Of a DNA stretch of 64,000 bases, positions 40,490-49,821 are shown piece by piece (positions within the stretch are counted from its first letter, which is position 1; each line of letters starts with the position of its first letter). Source of the DNA: Mycolicibacterium neworleansense (GTDB lineage: Bacteria > Actinomycetota > Actinomycetes > Mycobacteriales > Mycobacteriaceae); contig NZ_CWKH01000001.1 of assembly GCF_001245615.1 (NCBI RefSeq), positions 2,666,001 to 2,730,000 of the forward strand, given 5' to 3'. The notes under the pieces are model-generated. The model saw only the letters and a program-made list of their open reading frames with translations. It was not told the origin of the DNA and made no database searches. Position numbers and translations under genes: made by a program.

Positions 40490-43400
40490 ATGACCACCAC
40501 GCCGGCCGATCCGCTGGCCCGGTTCAGTGCACTGACCCGGGAGTGGTTCACGGCTGCCTTCCCTGCGCCGACGGCGGCCCAGGCGCAGGCCTGGTCCGCG
40601 ATCGCCGAGGGGCACAACACCCTGGTGATCGCTCCCACCGGTTCGGGCAAGACCCTCGCCGCGTTCTTGTGGGCCATCGACGAACTGGCCCGATCCGATG
40701 CCGAGCAGAGGTCGGGCACCACGGTGCTCTACGTGTCACCGCTGAAGGCATTGGCCGTCGACGTCGAGCGCAACCTGCGCACCCCGTTGACCGGGATCAC
40801 CCGGGTCGCCGAACGCCACGGGGTGGCTGCCCCGTCGATCAGCGTCGGGGTCCGGTCCGGGGACACCACGCCCAGCCAGCGCCGCGCGATGCTGAGCAAG
40901 CCGCCCGACATCCTGATCACCACCCCCGAGTCACTGTTCCTGATGCTGACCTCGGCAGCCCGCGAGACGCTGGCTTCGGTGCGGACCGTGATCGTCGACG
41001 AGGTCCATGCCGTCGCCGCCACGAAACGCGGGGCGCACCTGGCGCTCTCACTCGAGCGGCTCGATCAGCTCCTCGACAAGCCGGCCCAGCGCATCGGATT
41101 GTCCGCGACGGTCCGTCCACCCGAGGAGGTGGCCCGGTTCCTGTCCGGACAAGCCCCCACCACCATCGTGGCCCCGCCCGCCGCCAAGACCTTCGATCTG
41201 TCCGTCCAGGTTCCCGTTCCCGACATGGCCAACCTCGACAACAACAGCATCTGGCCCGACGTCGAGGAACGGATCGTCGACCTCATCGAGGCGCACCAGT
41301 CCTCGATCGTGTTCGCCAACTCCCGCCGGCTGGCCGAGCGGCTGACCTCGCGTATCAACGAGATTCATGCCGAACGGTCCGGCATCGAGTTGCCGTCCAC
41401 GCACAATCCCCAGGTCGGCGGCGGCGCCCCGGCCCAGCTGATGGCCAGCGGGCAGGCCAACGGCGCGCCGACGCTGCTGGCCCGGGCCCACCACGGTTCG
41501 GTCAGCAAGGAGCAACGCGCCCAGGTCGAGGATGACCTCAAGAGCGGGCGGCTGCGTGCGGTGGTCGCCACATCCAGCCTGGAGCTGGGCATCGACATGG
41601 GTGCGGTCGATCTGGTGATCCAGGTCGAGTCTCCGCCGTCGGTGGCCAGTGGGCTGCAGCGCATCGGGCGCGCCGGCCACCAGGTCGGAGAGATATCGCA
41701 GGGCGTGCTGTTCCCCAAGCACCGCACGGACCTGATCGGCTGTGCGGTGACGGTGCAGCGCATGCGCTCCGGTGACATCGAAACCATGCACGTCCCGGCC
41801 AACCCGCTCGACGTGCTGGCCCAGCACACGGTGGCCGCGGCTGCCCTCGAGCCCGTGGATGCCGACGCCTGGTTCGACGCGGTACGGCGCAGCGCACCGT
41901 TCGCCACATTGCCGCGCAGCGCCTTCGAGGCCACCCTCGACCTGTTGTCCGGGAAGTATCCGTCCACCGAATTCGCCGAGTTGCGGCCGCGGCTTGTCTA
42001 TGACCGCGACCATGGAACGCTGACGGGCCGCCCGGGCGCCCAGCGCCTGGCTGTCACGTCCGGCGGAGCCATCCCCGACCGCGGCCTGTTCACCGTCTAC
42101 CTGGCCACCGATTCCGAAAAACCTTCCCGGGTCGGCGAACTCGACGAGGAGATGGTTTACGAGTCCCGCCCCGGCGATGTCATCTCGCTGGGCGCCACCA
42201 GTTGGCGGATCACCGAGATCACCCACGACCGGGTGCTGGTCATCCCGGCTCCGGGACAGCCCGCGCGGTTGCCGTTCTGGCGCGGTGACAGTGTGGGCCG
42301 ACCCGCCGAGCTGGGCGCCGCGGTGGGAGCGTTCACGGGTGAACTCGCCACCCTCGGGCGCGCTGATTTCGACAAGCGTTGCCAGACAATGGGTTTCGCT
42401 GGTTTCGCCACCGACAATCTGTACCAGCTGTTGCACGATCAGCGGGAGTCCACCGGCGTGGTCCCCAGCGACAGCACCTTCGTGGTGGAACGCTTCCGTG
42501 ACGAGCTGGGCGACTGGCGCGTCATCCTGCATTCCCCGTACGGGCTGCGGGTCCACGGGCCGCTGGCGCTGGCGGTGGGCAGGCGGTTGCGAGAGCGGTA
42601 CGGCATCGACGAGAAGCCCACCGCCTCCGACGACGGCATCATCGTGCGGCTGCCCGACAGTGGCGAAAACCCGCCGGGGGCAGACTTGTTCGTGTTCGAC
42701 GCCGACGAGGTCGAACCCATCGTCACCGCCGAAGTCGGCGGGTCGGCGTTGTTCGCGTCCCGGTTCCGTGAATGCGCCGCCCGTGCCCTGCTGCTGCCGC
42801 GCCGACACCCGGGCAAGCGTTCCCCGCTATGGCATCAACGGCAGCGCGCCGCGCAACTGCTCGACATCGCCCGCAAGTACCCGGACTTCCCGATCGTGCT
42901 GGAAACGGTGCGCGAATGCCTGCAGGACGTCTATGACGTCCCGGCCTTGACCGAGCTGATGCGCCGGGTGGCACAACGCCGGCTGCGGGTGGTCGAGGTG
43001 GAAACCGCCACGCCATCACCCTTCGCGGCCTCGCTGCTGTTCGGCTATGTCGGCGCGTTCATGTACGAGGGCGACAGCCCGCTGGCCGAGCGGCGGGCCG
43101 CGGCGCTGGCGCTGGACACCGTCCTGCTGTCCGAACTGCTGGGCCGGGTCGAGCTGCGCGAACTGCTGGATCCGGCAGTGGTCACCTCCACGTCGGCTCA
43201 GCTTCAGCACCTGACCGAGGACCGCGCTGCACGCGACGCCGAGGCGGTGGCCGACCTCCTGCGGATGCTGGGCCCGCTCACCGAGGCCGAGATCGCCGCG
43301 CGCGCCACCACCGAGACGATCGGCGGCTGGCTCGATGGGCTGCAGGCCGCCAAGCGCGCCCTGCCGGTGACGTATGCCGGGCGGACGTGGTGGGCGGCGG

Positions 43401-45007
43401 TGGAGGACATCGGCCTGCTGCGTGACGGGGTGGGCGCACCGGTCCCGGTCGGCGTGCCAGCGGCGTTCACCGAATCCGTCGACGATCCGCTCGGCGATCT
43501 GATCGGCCGCTATGCCCGCACCCACGGACCATTCACGACCACCGAGGTCGCCGCCCGCTTCGGGCTCGGCCTGCGGGTCACCGCAGATGTGCTGGGCCGC
43601 ATGGCCGTCGATGGCCGGCTGGTGCGCGGCGAGTTCACCGACGATCTCGCCGGCGATCAATGGTGCGACGCCGAAGTCCTGCGCATCCTGCGCCGTCGTT
43701 CCCTGGCCGCGCTACGCGCTCAGGTCGAACCGGTCAGCACCGCGGCCTACGGTCGCTTCCTGCCGTCCTGGCAGCACGTCGGGTCCACCCACAGCTCGGG
43801 TATCGACGGGCTGGCCGCGGTGGTCGAGCAGTTGGCCGGTGTTCCGATTCCCGCGTCGGCGGTGGAGTCCCTCGTCTTCGGCCAACGGGTCCGGGATTAC
43901 CAACCCGCCATGCTGGACGAGCTGCTGGCCTCCGGTGAGGTGATGTGGTCGGGCGCCGGCCAGATCGGTGGCAGTGACGGCTGGGTGGCATTCCATCTGG
44001 CGGACACCGCACCGCTGACGCTGCCCGTGCCCGCCGAGATCGAGTTCACCGATATCCACCGGGCCATCATGGAGACGCTGGGGCACGGCGGGGCGTACTT
44101 CTTCCGTCAACTCACCGACCAGGCTGCCGAATCGGAGCTGAAAACCGCTCTGTGGGAGCTGATCTGGGCCGGATGGGTCACCGGCGACACTTTCGCCCCC
44201 GTACGGGCACTGCTGTCAGGTCCGCGAAGGTCCGGGACACCGGCGCACCGGCAACGCCAGCGGCCGCCGCGGCTCAGCCGTTACAGCGTCGCGCGCCCCC
44301 ACAGCCGCGCAGCCGATCCGATGGTGTCCGGCCGGTGGTCGTCATTGCCTGGCGCAGAGCCGGATTCGACGGTGCGGGCCCACTTCCAGGCAGAGTTGCT
44401 GCTCAACCGGCACGGGGTGCTGACAAAGGGAGCGGCGGCAGCCGAGGGGGTGCCCGGCGGGTTCGCCACCCTGTACAAGGTGCTGACCGCGTTCGAGGAT
44501 GCCGGCCGTTGCCAGCGGGGCTATTTCGTCGAATCTCTGGGCGGCGCACAGTTCGCGTCCGCCTCGACGGTCGACCGGTTGCGTTCCTACCTCGACGGGG
44601 TCGACCCCCAGCGGCCCGAGTACCACGCAGTGGTTCTCGCCGCGACCGACCCGGCCAACCCGTACGGAGCGGCGCTGGCCTGGCCGGACCGCGGCGGCGA
44701 TGACACCCACCGGCCCGGCCGCAAAGCCGGAGCCCTGGTCGCGCTGGTCGACGGGCAATTGGTGTGGTTCCTGGAGCGCGGCGGCCGGACCCTGCTCAGT
44801 TTCGCCTCCGATGCCGATACTCAGCGGGCCGCCGCAGCCGCCTTGGCCGAACTCGTGAGTTCGGGCCGCATGCCGTCACTACTGGTCGAGCGGATCAATG
44901 GGGTCGCGGTGCTCGATCCCGGCGTCGACGATGACCGTGCCGCGGTGCAGGAGGCGCTGACCGGGGCCGGGTTTTCCCGTACCCCGCGCGGCCTGCGGCT
45001 TCGGTAA
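40490..45007 (+). CDS. lhr: ATP-dependent helicase Lhr
   Basis: A 1505-residue superfamily 2 helicase, the full length of mycobacterial Lhr. Walker A is VIAPTGSGKTLAAFLWA, the DEVH box VIVDEVHAVAATKRG, motif III SATVRP, motif V VATSSLELGIDMG and motif VI QRIGRAGHQ. Beyond ~residue 870 the large Lhr-specific C-domain follows, which in M. smegmatis is oligomeric and unwinds RNA:DNA hybrids 3'-to-5'. It is a DNA-damage/repair helicase induced by mitomycin in that species. nei2 follows 12 bp downstream and is probably co-transcribed. Confidence 0.95.
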   Translation: MTTTPADPLARFSALTREWFTAAFPAPTAAQAQAWSAIAEGHNTLVIAPTGSGKTLAAFLWAIDELARSDAEQRSGTTVLYVSPLKALAVDVERNLRTPLTGITRVAERHGVAAPSISVGVRSGDTTPSQRRAMLSKPPDILITTPESLFLMLTSAARETLASVRTVIVDEVHAVAATKRGAHLALSLERLDQLLDKPAQRIGLSATVRPPEEVARFLSGQAPTTIVAPPAAKTFDLSVQVPVPDMANLDNNSIWPDVEERIVDLIEAHQSSIVFANSRRLAERLTSRINEIHAERSGIELPSTHNPQVGGGAPAQLMASGQANGAPTLLARAHHGSVSKEQRAQVEDDLKSGRLRAVVATSSLELGIDMGAVDLVIQVESPPSVASGLQRIGRAGHQVGEISQGVLFPKHRTDLIGCAVTVQRMRSGDIETMHVPANPLDVLAQHTVAAAALEPVDADAWFDAVRRSAPFATLPRSAFEATLDLLSGKYPSTEFAELRPRLVYDRDHGTLTGRPGAQRLAVTSGGAIPDRGLFTVYLATDSEKPSRVGELDEEMVYESRPGDVISLGATSWRITEITHDRVLVIPAPGQPARLPFWRGDSVGRPAELGAAVGAFTGELATLGRADFDKRCQTMGFAGFATDNLYQLLHDQRESTGVVPSDSTFVVERFRDELGDWRVILHSPYGLRVHGPLALAVGRRLRERYGIDEKPTASDDGIIVRLPDSGENPPGADLFVFDADEVEPIVTAEVGGSALFASRFRECAARALLLPRRHPGKRSPLWHQRQRAAQLLDIARKYPDFPIVLETVRECLQDVYDVPALTELMRRVAQRRLRVVEVETATPSPFAASLLFGYVGAFMYEGDSPLAERRAAALALDTVLLSELLGRVELRELLDPAVVTSTSAQLQHLTEDRAARDAEAVADLLRMLGPLTEAEIAARATTETIGGWLDGLQAAKRALPVTYAGRTWWAAVEDIGLLRDGVGAPVPVGVPAAFTESVDDPLGDLIGRYARTHGPFTTTEVAARFGLGLRVTADVLGRMAVDGRLVRGEFTDDLAGDQWCDAEVLRILRRRSLAALRAQVEPVSTAAYGRFLPSWQHVGSTHSSGIDGLAAVVEQLAGVPIPASAVESLVFGQRVRDYQPAMLDELLASGEVMWSGAGQIGGSDGWVAFHLADTAPLTLPVPAEIEFTDIHRAIMETLGHGGAYFFRQLTDQAAESELKTALWELIWAGWVTGDTFAPVRALLSGPRRSGTPAHRQRQRPPRLSRYSVARPHSRAADPMVSGRWSSLPGAEPDSTVRAHFQAELLLNRHGVLTKGAAAAEGVPGGFATLYKVLTAFEDAGRCQRGYFVESLGGAQFASASTVDRLRSYLDGVDPQRPEYHAVVLAATDPANPYGAALAWPDRGGDDTHRPGRKAGALVALVDGQLVWFLERGGRTLLSFASDADTQRAAAAALAELVSSGRMPSLLVERINGVAVLDPGVDDDRAAVQEALTGAGFSRTPRGLRLR

Positions 45008-45019
45008 GTTCGAGATGCC

Positions 45020-45772
45020 ATGCCTGAAGGTGACACCGTCTTCCATACCGCCACGGCGCTGCGCGACGCGCTGGTGGGCAAGACGCTGACCCGCTGCGAT
45101 ATCAGGGTCCCCCGCTATGCCACGGTCGATCTGACCGGGCGAACGGTTGACGAGGTGCTCAGCCGCGGCAAGCACCTGTTCATCCGGGTGGGCCCGGCCA
45201 GTATCCACTCGCATCTCAAGATGGAGGGCAGTTGGCGCATCGGGTGGTCCAAAGTCGCTTTTCATCGCATCCGCGCCCTGCTGGAGACTCCGGACAGCCG
45301 AGCCACCGGGATCGACCTCGGCTTGTTGGAGGTACTGGACCGTGACACGGACATGGCGGCGGTCGAGCACCTCGGACCGGACCTGCTCGGCCCCGACTGG
45401 GAGCCCCGCACCGCCGCGGCCAATCTGACCACCGATCCGGATCGCCCGCTGGCGCCGGCCCTGCTCGATCAGCGAGTGATGGCCGGTGTCGGCAATGTCT
45501 ACTGCAACGAACTCTGTTTCGTGTTCGGCCGACTGCCGACGTCACCCGTCAGCTCGCTGACCGACCCGCTACGCGTCGTGCAGCGCGCCCGCGACATGCT
45601 GTGGCTCAACCGGTCCCGGTGGAACCGCACCACCACCGGGGACACGCGGAATGGACGACAGCTGTGGGTGTACGGCCGCGCCGGTGAGCCCTGCCGCCGG
45701 TGCGGGACTCTGATCCAGACCGACGCCGGCGGTGACCGGGTGACGTACTGGTGCCCGGTATGCCAGACCTGA
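45020..45772 (+). CDS. nei2: DNA glycosylase/AP lyase Nei2 (endonuclease VIII type)
   Basis: A 250-residue Fpg/Nei glycosylase. The N-terminus MPEGDTVFH holds the catalytic Pro2 and Glu3. The helix-two-turn-helix is [20 protein letters not shown] and the C-terminal zinc finger is [24 protein letters not shown]. It excises oxidised pyrimidines and then nicks the backbone. It matches Rv3297. Co-transcription with lhr suggests joint work on damaged or RNA-hybrid structures, which is inference. Confidence 0.94.
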   Translation: MPEGDTVFHTATALRDALVGKTLTRCDIRVPRYATVDLTGRTVDEVLSRGKHLFIRVGPASIHSHLKMEGSWRIGWSKVAFHRIRALLETPDSRATGIDLGLLEVLDRDTDMAAVEHLGPDLLGPDWEPRTAAANLTTDPDRPLAPALLDQRVMAGVGNVYCNELCFVFGRLPTSPVSSLTDPLRVVQRARDMLWLNRSRWNRTTTGDTRNGRQLWVYGRAGEPCRRCGTLIQTDAGGDRVTYWCPVCQT

Positions 45773-45789
45773 CCCTCTAGCCCATCCCG

Positions 45790-46629
45790 CTACGGCTTTC
45801 GCGGTACGCCGGCAACCCGCGCGATTATGCGATCACGCACTGCTGCAGGGATATTTGTGATGACCGACGTCTGAATCCTGGTTCCGAGACCGACCACGTA
45901 CCGAGCTCGAGGCCGGCGCGCGGTCAGCGCCTCCTCGACCACCGCGACCACGTTGGAAGTCGGCACCGCCATCTTCTTCGACAGCGGGATGAACTTCTTC
46001 ATCCCGGCAATGTGCTTGTCGTACAGGGCGCGGTGCTCCGCCGACATCGAGGTTTCCACCTCCTCCACCATGTCGTCGGCGGTGCGCCACATGTCGGTGT
46101 CGGTTTGCGCCGGTTCCACCACAGCCACCCGCACGCCCCACGGTCGCACCTCCATCCTGAGCGCGTCGGCTGCCGCTTCCAAGGCAAATTTGGACGCCGC
46201 ATAGGCCCCGAGTAGCGGCGACGACAGTTGCCCGTTCACGCTGGAGATGAAGATCGCACGACCCCGGGAGTCCCGCAATTTCGGCAGCACTGCCCGGGTC
46301 ACCTCAAACTGGCCAATCACGTTGACATCCAATTGTTTACGCCAGTCCTCGGGGCTGAGCGTCTCGATCGGACCGGCCACCACGATGCCCGCGTTGTTCA
46401 CCACCGCGTCGAGGCGCTGCGGGAGTGCAGCCGGCAATGCGGCGAGATGGTCCGCATCGGTGACGTCGAGAATCACCGTGGAGATGCGTTGCGGGTTGAG
46501 TTCCGTCACCGCGGCGCCGTCGGAGTGCGATCTGACTCCCGCGATGACGTCCCAACCGGTGGCGGCCAGGCGCTCGACTATGGCCTTGCCGATTCCGCGG
46601 GAGGCTCCGGTGACAAGAACTGAGGGCAT
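45790..46629 (-). CDS. SDR family oxidoreductase
   Basis: A 279-residue SDR starting at the fold (MPSVLVTGASRGIGKAIVER). It has VVNNAGIVVAGPIETLSPED, Ser in IFISSVNGQLSSPLLG and Tyr/Lys in GAYAASKFAL, then the retinol-dehydrogenase-like tail with VVEPAQTDTDMW. Substrate unknown; related mycobacterial proteins act on lipids or steroids. It converges on nei2 (17 bp). Upstream lies only the decayed monoamine-oxidase remnant. Confidence 0.83.
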   Translation of the reverse strand: MPSVLVTGASRGIGKAIVERLAATGWDVIAGVRSHSDGAAVTELNPQRISTVILDVTDADHLAALPAALPQRLDAVVNNAGIVVAGPIETLSPEDWRKQLDVNVIGQFEVTRAVLPKLRDSRGRAIFISSVNGQLSSPLLGAYAASKFALEAAADALRMEVRPWGVRVAVVEPAQTDTDMWRTADDMVEEVETSMSAEHRALYDKHIAGMKKFIPLSKKMAVPTSNVVAVVEEALTARRPRARYVVGLGTRIQTSVITNIPAAVRDRIIARVAGVPRKP

Positions 46630-46672
46630 GACGCGAGGGTACTTCCAGTTTCCAGTTGGCCTCCACCGACCG

Positions 46673-46960
46673 CTAGTTGCGGGCGCGAGTGGGCGGCAAC
46701 GCCTGCTCGACCACCTGCGCCCCGCGGAAGCCGGATTCGATGGCGCCTTCGATGTAGCCCGGATGTCTCGACGGTCTCCTCCCACTACCGCCGGACCGAT
46801 CTGCCCGATCAACGGTTCCAGCACAGCTCTCTGCCGGTCGGCACCGCTGAGGGCGTCGAGTTCGCGGGCCGCGGGTCCGCCGACGAGCACGCACAGAGGC
46901 CCTCGGCCGTCACGATCTGCTCATGACGCTCAGCCGCCTTGACGTAGGCCATCGGAACCC
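46673..46960 (-). pseudogene. Remnant of a flavin monoamine oxidase gene (C-terminal pieces)
   Basis: Two frames on the minus strand give fragments of the same family. VGGPAARELDALSGADRQRA (46895-46810 region) matches a late part of flavin amine oxidases, and GYIEGAIESGFRGAQVVEQA plus a short tail (to 46673) matches the extreme C-terminus. Between them the block that normally contains the FAD-contacting segment is missing, and the frame changes. Upstream, a third frame reads AYVKAAERHEQIVTAEGL. No start or FAD-binding N-terminus exists. It is a decayed, deleted gene occupying the 366-bp gap between the SDR and the GNAT gene. Confidence 0.65.
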
Positions 46961-46995
46961 GTCCGCTCGACTGAGCGCCAGCTTAGGGTGACATC

Positions 46996-47511
46996 ATGAC
47001 CGACGTCGTCGTCCGCCCCACGTCACCGGACGACCTGGACGCGATCAGTGCCATCTACGCCCATCATGTCGAGACCGGGGTGGCCACCTTCGAGTTGATC
47101 CCGCCGCATCGCCAGGAGTGGGAGCGTCGGCTGGCGACGGCTCGGGAACGTGAATTACCGTTCCTCACCGCGGTACTCGATGGCGAGATCGTCGGCTACG
47201 CGTACTGCGCGCCATGGAAGTTACGGCCGGCCTACCGCCATACCGTGGAGAACTCCATCTACCTGACCCCGCAGTGCGCTGGCCGCGGCACCGGAACACT
47301 ACTGCTGGAAGGACTTCTGGACGGCTGCGCTGCAGCAGGCATCCGTGAGGTCATCGCCGTGGTGGTCGACACCGACGAGGCGGCGGCATCCCTTGCCCTA
47401 CATCGCAAGCACGGCTTCGCCGAGGCGGGCCGCCTGCGGGCGGTGGGCTACAAGCACGGACGATGGCTGGACACGGTGCTGCTGCAGTGCAGCCTGCCCG
47501 TCAGCAGTTGA
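46996..47511 (+). CDS. GNAT N-acetyltransferase, phosphinothricin-acetyltransferase (Pat) type
   Basis: A 171-residue GNAT enzyme of the Pat/YncA group: IYAHHVETGVATFELIPP, GYAYCAPWKLRPAYRHTVEN-S, the acetyl-CoA loop QCAGRGTGTLLLEGL, and GFAEAGRLRAVGYKHGRWLD-T. It acetylates the amino group of phosphinothricin-like or methionine-derivative substrates; the natural role is unclear. ATG 46996. Its 3' end overlaps the convergent desaturase by 11 bp. Confidence 0.88.
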   Translation: MTDVVVRPTSPDDLDAISAIYAHHVETGVATFELIPPHRQEWERRLATARERELPFLTAVLDGEIVGYAYCAPWKLRPAYRHTVENSIYLTPQCAGRGTGTLLLEGLLDGCAAAGIREVIAVVVDTDEAAASLALHRKHGFAEAGRLRAVGYKHGRWLDTVLLQCSLPVSS

Positions 47512-48637
47512 CGAGTTCCGGCTCGCAGATCGGCTGCGAGGCCGGTTCCGGCGCAGGCGCTTTGGCGGCAGGCCCGGGATCCTTGGGCTTGCTCCCCCAC
47601 GGGAACGCGAGCCGCACGATCTTACGCACCACCGAGGCGAACTGCGTGTGGATCGGGCCGGTGTTGTACGGCAGGCCGTAGCGCTGGCAGATCTCCTTGA
47701 CCTCACCGGAGATCTCGGCATAGCGGTGCGCCGGGATGTCCGGGAACAGGTGGTGTTCGATCTGGAACGACAGGTTGCCGCTGAAGATGTGGAACCACTT
47801 GCCGCCGGACAGGTTCGCCGAACCCAGCAGCTGGCGGTAGTACCACTGTCCGCGCGTCTCGTCCTGGGTTTCCTCGATGGTGAACTCGTGGGTGCCCTCG
47901 GGGAAATGCCCGCAGAAGATGATGGTGTAGGACCACACGTTGCGCATCAGATTGGCAGTCATGTTGCCCGCGAACACGAATGGCGCGAACGGTCCGGCCA
48001 GCAGCGGGAAGGCCACGTAGTCCTTGACGGTCTGCTTGCGCACCTTGGCCCACATCTCGCGCAGCATGTCCTTCTTGTCGCGCAGCTTGATCTCGCCGGT
48101 GCGGATGCGCTCGGTCTCGAGCTCGTGCAGCGCGACACCGTACTGGAAGAACACCATCAACAGGAATGCGTACAGCGGATTGCCCAGGTAGTACGGGCTC
48201 CACTTCTGGTCCTCGCTCATCCGCAGGATGCCGTAACCGATGTCGCGGTCCATGTCGACGATGTTGGTGTAGGTGTGGTGCATGTAGTTGTGCGAGTGCC
48301 GCCACTGATTGGACGGGCAGGCCGAATCCCATTCGAAGTTCTGGCCCCGCAACGCCGGATCGCCCATCCAGTCGTACTGGCCGTGCATGACGTTGTGACC
48401 GATCTCCATGTTGTCCAGGATCTTCGACAGTCCGAGCATCACGGTGCCGACGGGCCAGGCGGGCGGCAGGAACAGCAGTGCGCGGCCACCGATTTCGAGC
48501 TTGCGCTGCATCTTGATGATGTCGCGGATGTAGGTGGCGTCGCGTTCGCCGAGGTCGGCGATCGCCTTCTCACGGATGGCGTCGAGTTCGGCGCCGAAGG
48601 TTTCGAACTGCTCGGGGGTCAAGGTGTAGTGAGTCAT
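47501..48637 (-). CDS. Acyl-CoA desaturase (DesA3-type membrane desaturase)
   Basis: A 378-residue integral membrane desaturase. The three histidine boxes are EIGHNVMHGQ, HSHNYMHHTYTN and QIEHHLFP, which bind the diiron site. The family introduces a cis double bond, usually delta-9, into stearoyl-CoA. It resembles M. tuberculosis DesA3 (Rv3229c) throughout but lacks part of its C-terminal tail. ATG 48637 starts the soluble N-terminus. The ferredoxin reductase 27 bp upstream is its electron donor, and the divergent TetR its probable regulator. In M. tuberculosis the pair sits elsewhere. Confidence 0.9.
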   Translation of the reverse strand: MTHYTLTPEQFETFGAELDAIREKAIADLGERDATYIRDIIKMQRKLEIGGRALLFLPPAWPVGTVMLGLSKILDNMEIGHNVMHGQYDWMGDPALRGQNFEWDSACPSNQWRHSHNYMHHTYTNIVDMDRDIGYGILRMSEDQKWSPYYLGNPLYAFLLMVFFQYGVALHELETERIRTGEIKLRDKKDMLREMWAKVRKQTVKDYVAFPLLAGPFAPFVFAGNMTANLMRNVWSYTIIFCGHFPEGTHEFTIEETQDETRGQWYYRQLLGSANLSGGKWFHIFSGNLSFQIEHHLFPDIPAHRYAEISGEVKEICQRYGLPYNTGPIHTQFASVVRKIVRLAFPWGSKPKDPGPAAKAPAPEPASQPICEPELVNC

Positions 48638-48664
48638 GTCTGCGCCTTTCAGGGTCAACAGGTC

Positions 48665-49744
48665 TCAAAGGTCGATGACGACGTCGCCGACGGGTGCGGT
48701 GACGCAAATTTCGATGTCTTCGCAGTCGGCGGTGGAGATCGCGCCGGTGATCAGGTTGCGGACCGCGCCGCGGGTCTTGAAACGGGTGCAGGTGTGGCAG
48801 ATGCCCATGCGGCAACCGCTCTCCGGGGTGAGGCCGGCAGCCTCGGCCTGCACCAACAGCGGTTGACCGTCGTCGGTCACCTCCACGTCGCTGTTGGCGA
48901 ACCGGACGGTGCCCCCGGTCGATCCAGCCGGCACTGCGAACACCGGTGGAACGAAGCTCTCCGAATGCGCGTCGGGACAAACCTCACGCACCGCGTCGAC
49001 CAACGCCGGCGGGCCACAGACGAACACCGCATCGGGCTCAGCGCCTCCGAACGCCTCCGCCAGGTGCGCGGGACCGAAGTACCCGGCCAGATCCCCGGCG
49101 GCCCCGCCGCGGGTGTACCCGTGCAGGACCCGCACCCCGGTCGAACGCATGGCCGCCAGCTCGGACCGGTAACACACCTCGTCAGCACCACGTGCGTAGT
49201 GGACGAACGCGATTTCCCCGGTGAACGCCTGTGCACGCAATGTGCGCAGCATGGACAGCACCGGGGTGATGCCGCTGCCGCCGGAGACGAACAGGATGCG
49301 CTGCGGCAGCGCCTCGGGCAGGACGAAGTCTCCGCCCACCGAGTCCAACCCCAGCACCATGCCCGGGTAGGCGTGGTCGCACAGGTAGTTCGAGACCAGC
49401 CCGCCGTCGTGGCGTCCGATGGTCAATTCGAGGTGGCGTGCGCCTTCAGCGCTGGCTGGCGAGTAGCACCGGGTACGGCGCCGGCCGTTGATCTCGACGG
49501 AGAGGTTGATGTGCTGCCCTGCCCGAAAACCGGCGAAAGCCGTGTTGGGTTCGAGGGTCAGCGTGACGCTGCGCGGCGTCTGCCGCCGCACTGCGATCAC
49601 CTTGGCGCGGGCGTCGCCCAGCGTCCAGGTCGGCTCGACCAGCTCGGTGTAGCGATCAACTCCGTGCGGGCCGGTCAGCAGGTTTGCGAGCGCACTCACG
49701 CGCGGTGCAGCTAGCACCCGCTTTGCGATTGATTGAGTGAACAT
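48665..49744 (-). CDS. Ferredoxin-NAD(P)H reductase partner of the desaturase
   Basis: A protein of 359 residues from ATG 49744. The FAD-binding barrel has RRRTRCYSPASAEG. The NAD(P) domain has ILFVSGGSGITPVLSML and VFVCGPPALVDAV. The C-terminal plant-type [2Fe-2S] domain has ESGCRMGICHTCTRFKTRGA and a fourth Cys in TADCEDIEIC. This is the fused oxidoreductase type (Rv3230c) that delivers electrons from NADPH to DesA3. An upstream GTG/ATG at 49780 is possible, but the control region makes 49744 more likely. Confidence 0.9.
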   Translation of the reverse strand: MFTQSIAKRVLAAPRVSALANLLTGPHGVDRYTELVEPTWTLGDARAKVIAVRRQTPRSVTLTLEPNTAFAGFRAGQHINLSVEINGRRRTRCYSPASAEGARHLELTIGRHDGGLVSNYLCDHAYPGMVLGLDSVGGDFVLPEALPQRILFVSGGSGITPVLSMLRTLRAQAFTGEIAFVHYARGADEVCYRSELAAMRSTGVRVLHGYTRGGAAGDLAGYFGPAHLAEAFGGAEPDAVFVCGPPALVDAVREVCPDAHSESFVPPVFAVPAGSTGGTVRFANSDVEVTDDGQPLLVQAEAAGLTPESGCRMGICHTCTRFKTRGAVRNLITGAISTADCEDIEICVTAPVGDVVIDL

Positions 49745-49805
49745 GTGTACACAGTGCGCGTGCACAGGCGACTCTGTCAACGATAAAAACCCAGCGAGTG
49801 GTAGG

Positions 49806-49821
49806 GTTCACATCAGTGAAC
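49806..49821. promoter_or_regulatory. Operator-like inverted repeat GTTCAC-ATCA-GTGAAC
   Basis: A perfect 6-bp inverted repeat with a 4-base spacer at the start of the TetR gene, in the 71-bp gap to the divergent desaturase operon. A second palindrome, TGTGTACACA, overlaps the reductase start (49744-49753). DesT/FabR-type TetR proteins bind GTGAAC/GTTCAC-containing palindromes, so this is a good autoregulatory site candidate. Confidence 0.5.

Noticed and set aside
41048..42808. 586-codon frame on the minus strand inside lhr
   Set aside because: Shadow of Lhr helicase codons; no motif and no plausible start context.
47345..49714. 789-codon open frame on the plus strand
   Set aside because: It is antisense to the desaturase and ferredoxin reductase, whose frames carry full catalytic motifs. 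The translation is low-complexity and has no domain; long shadow frames are normal at this GC content.
49798..49815. Longer N-terminus for the DesT-like TetR from GTG 49798
   Set aside because: No ribosome-binding site and it would put the operator-like repeat inside the coding region; kept only as an alternative.
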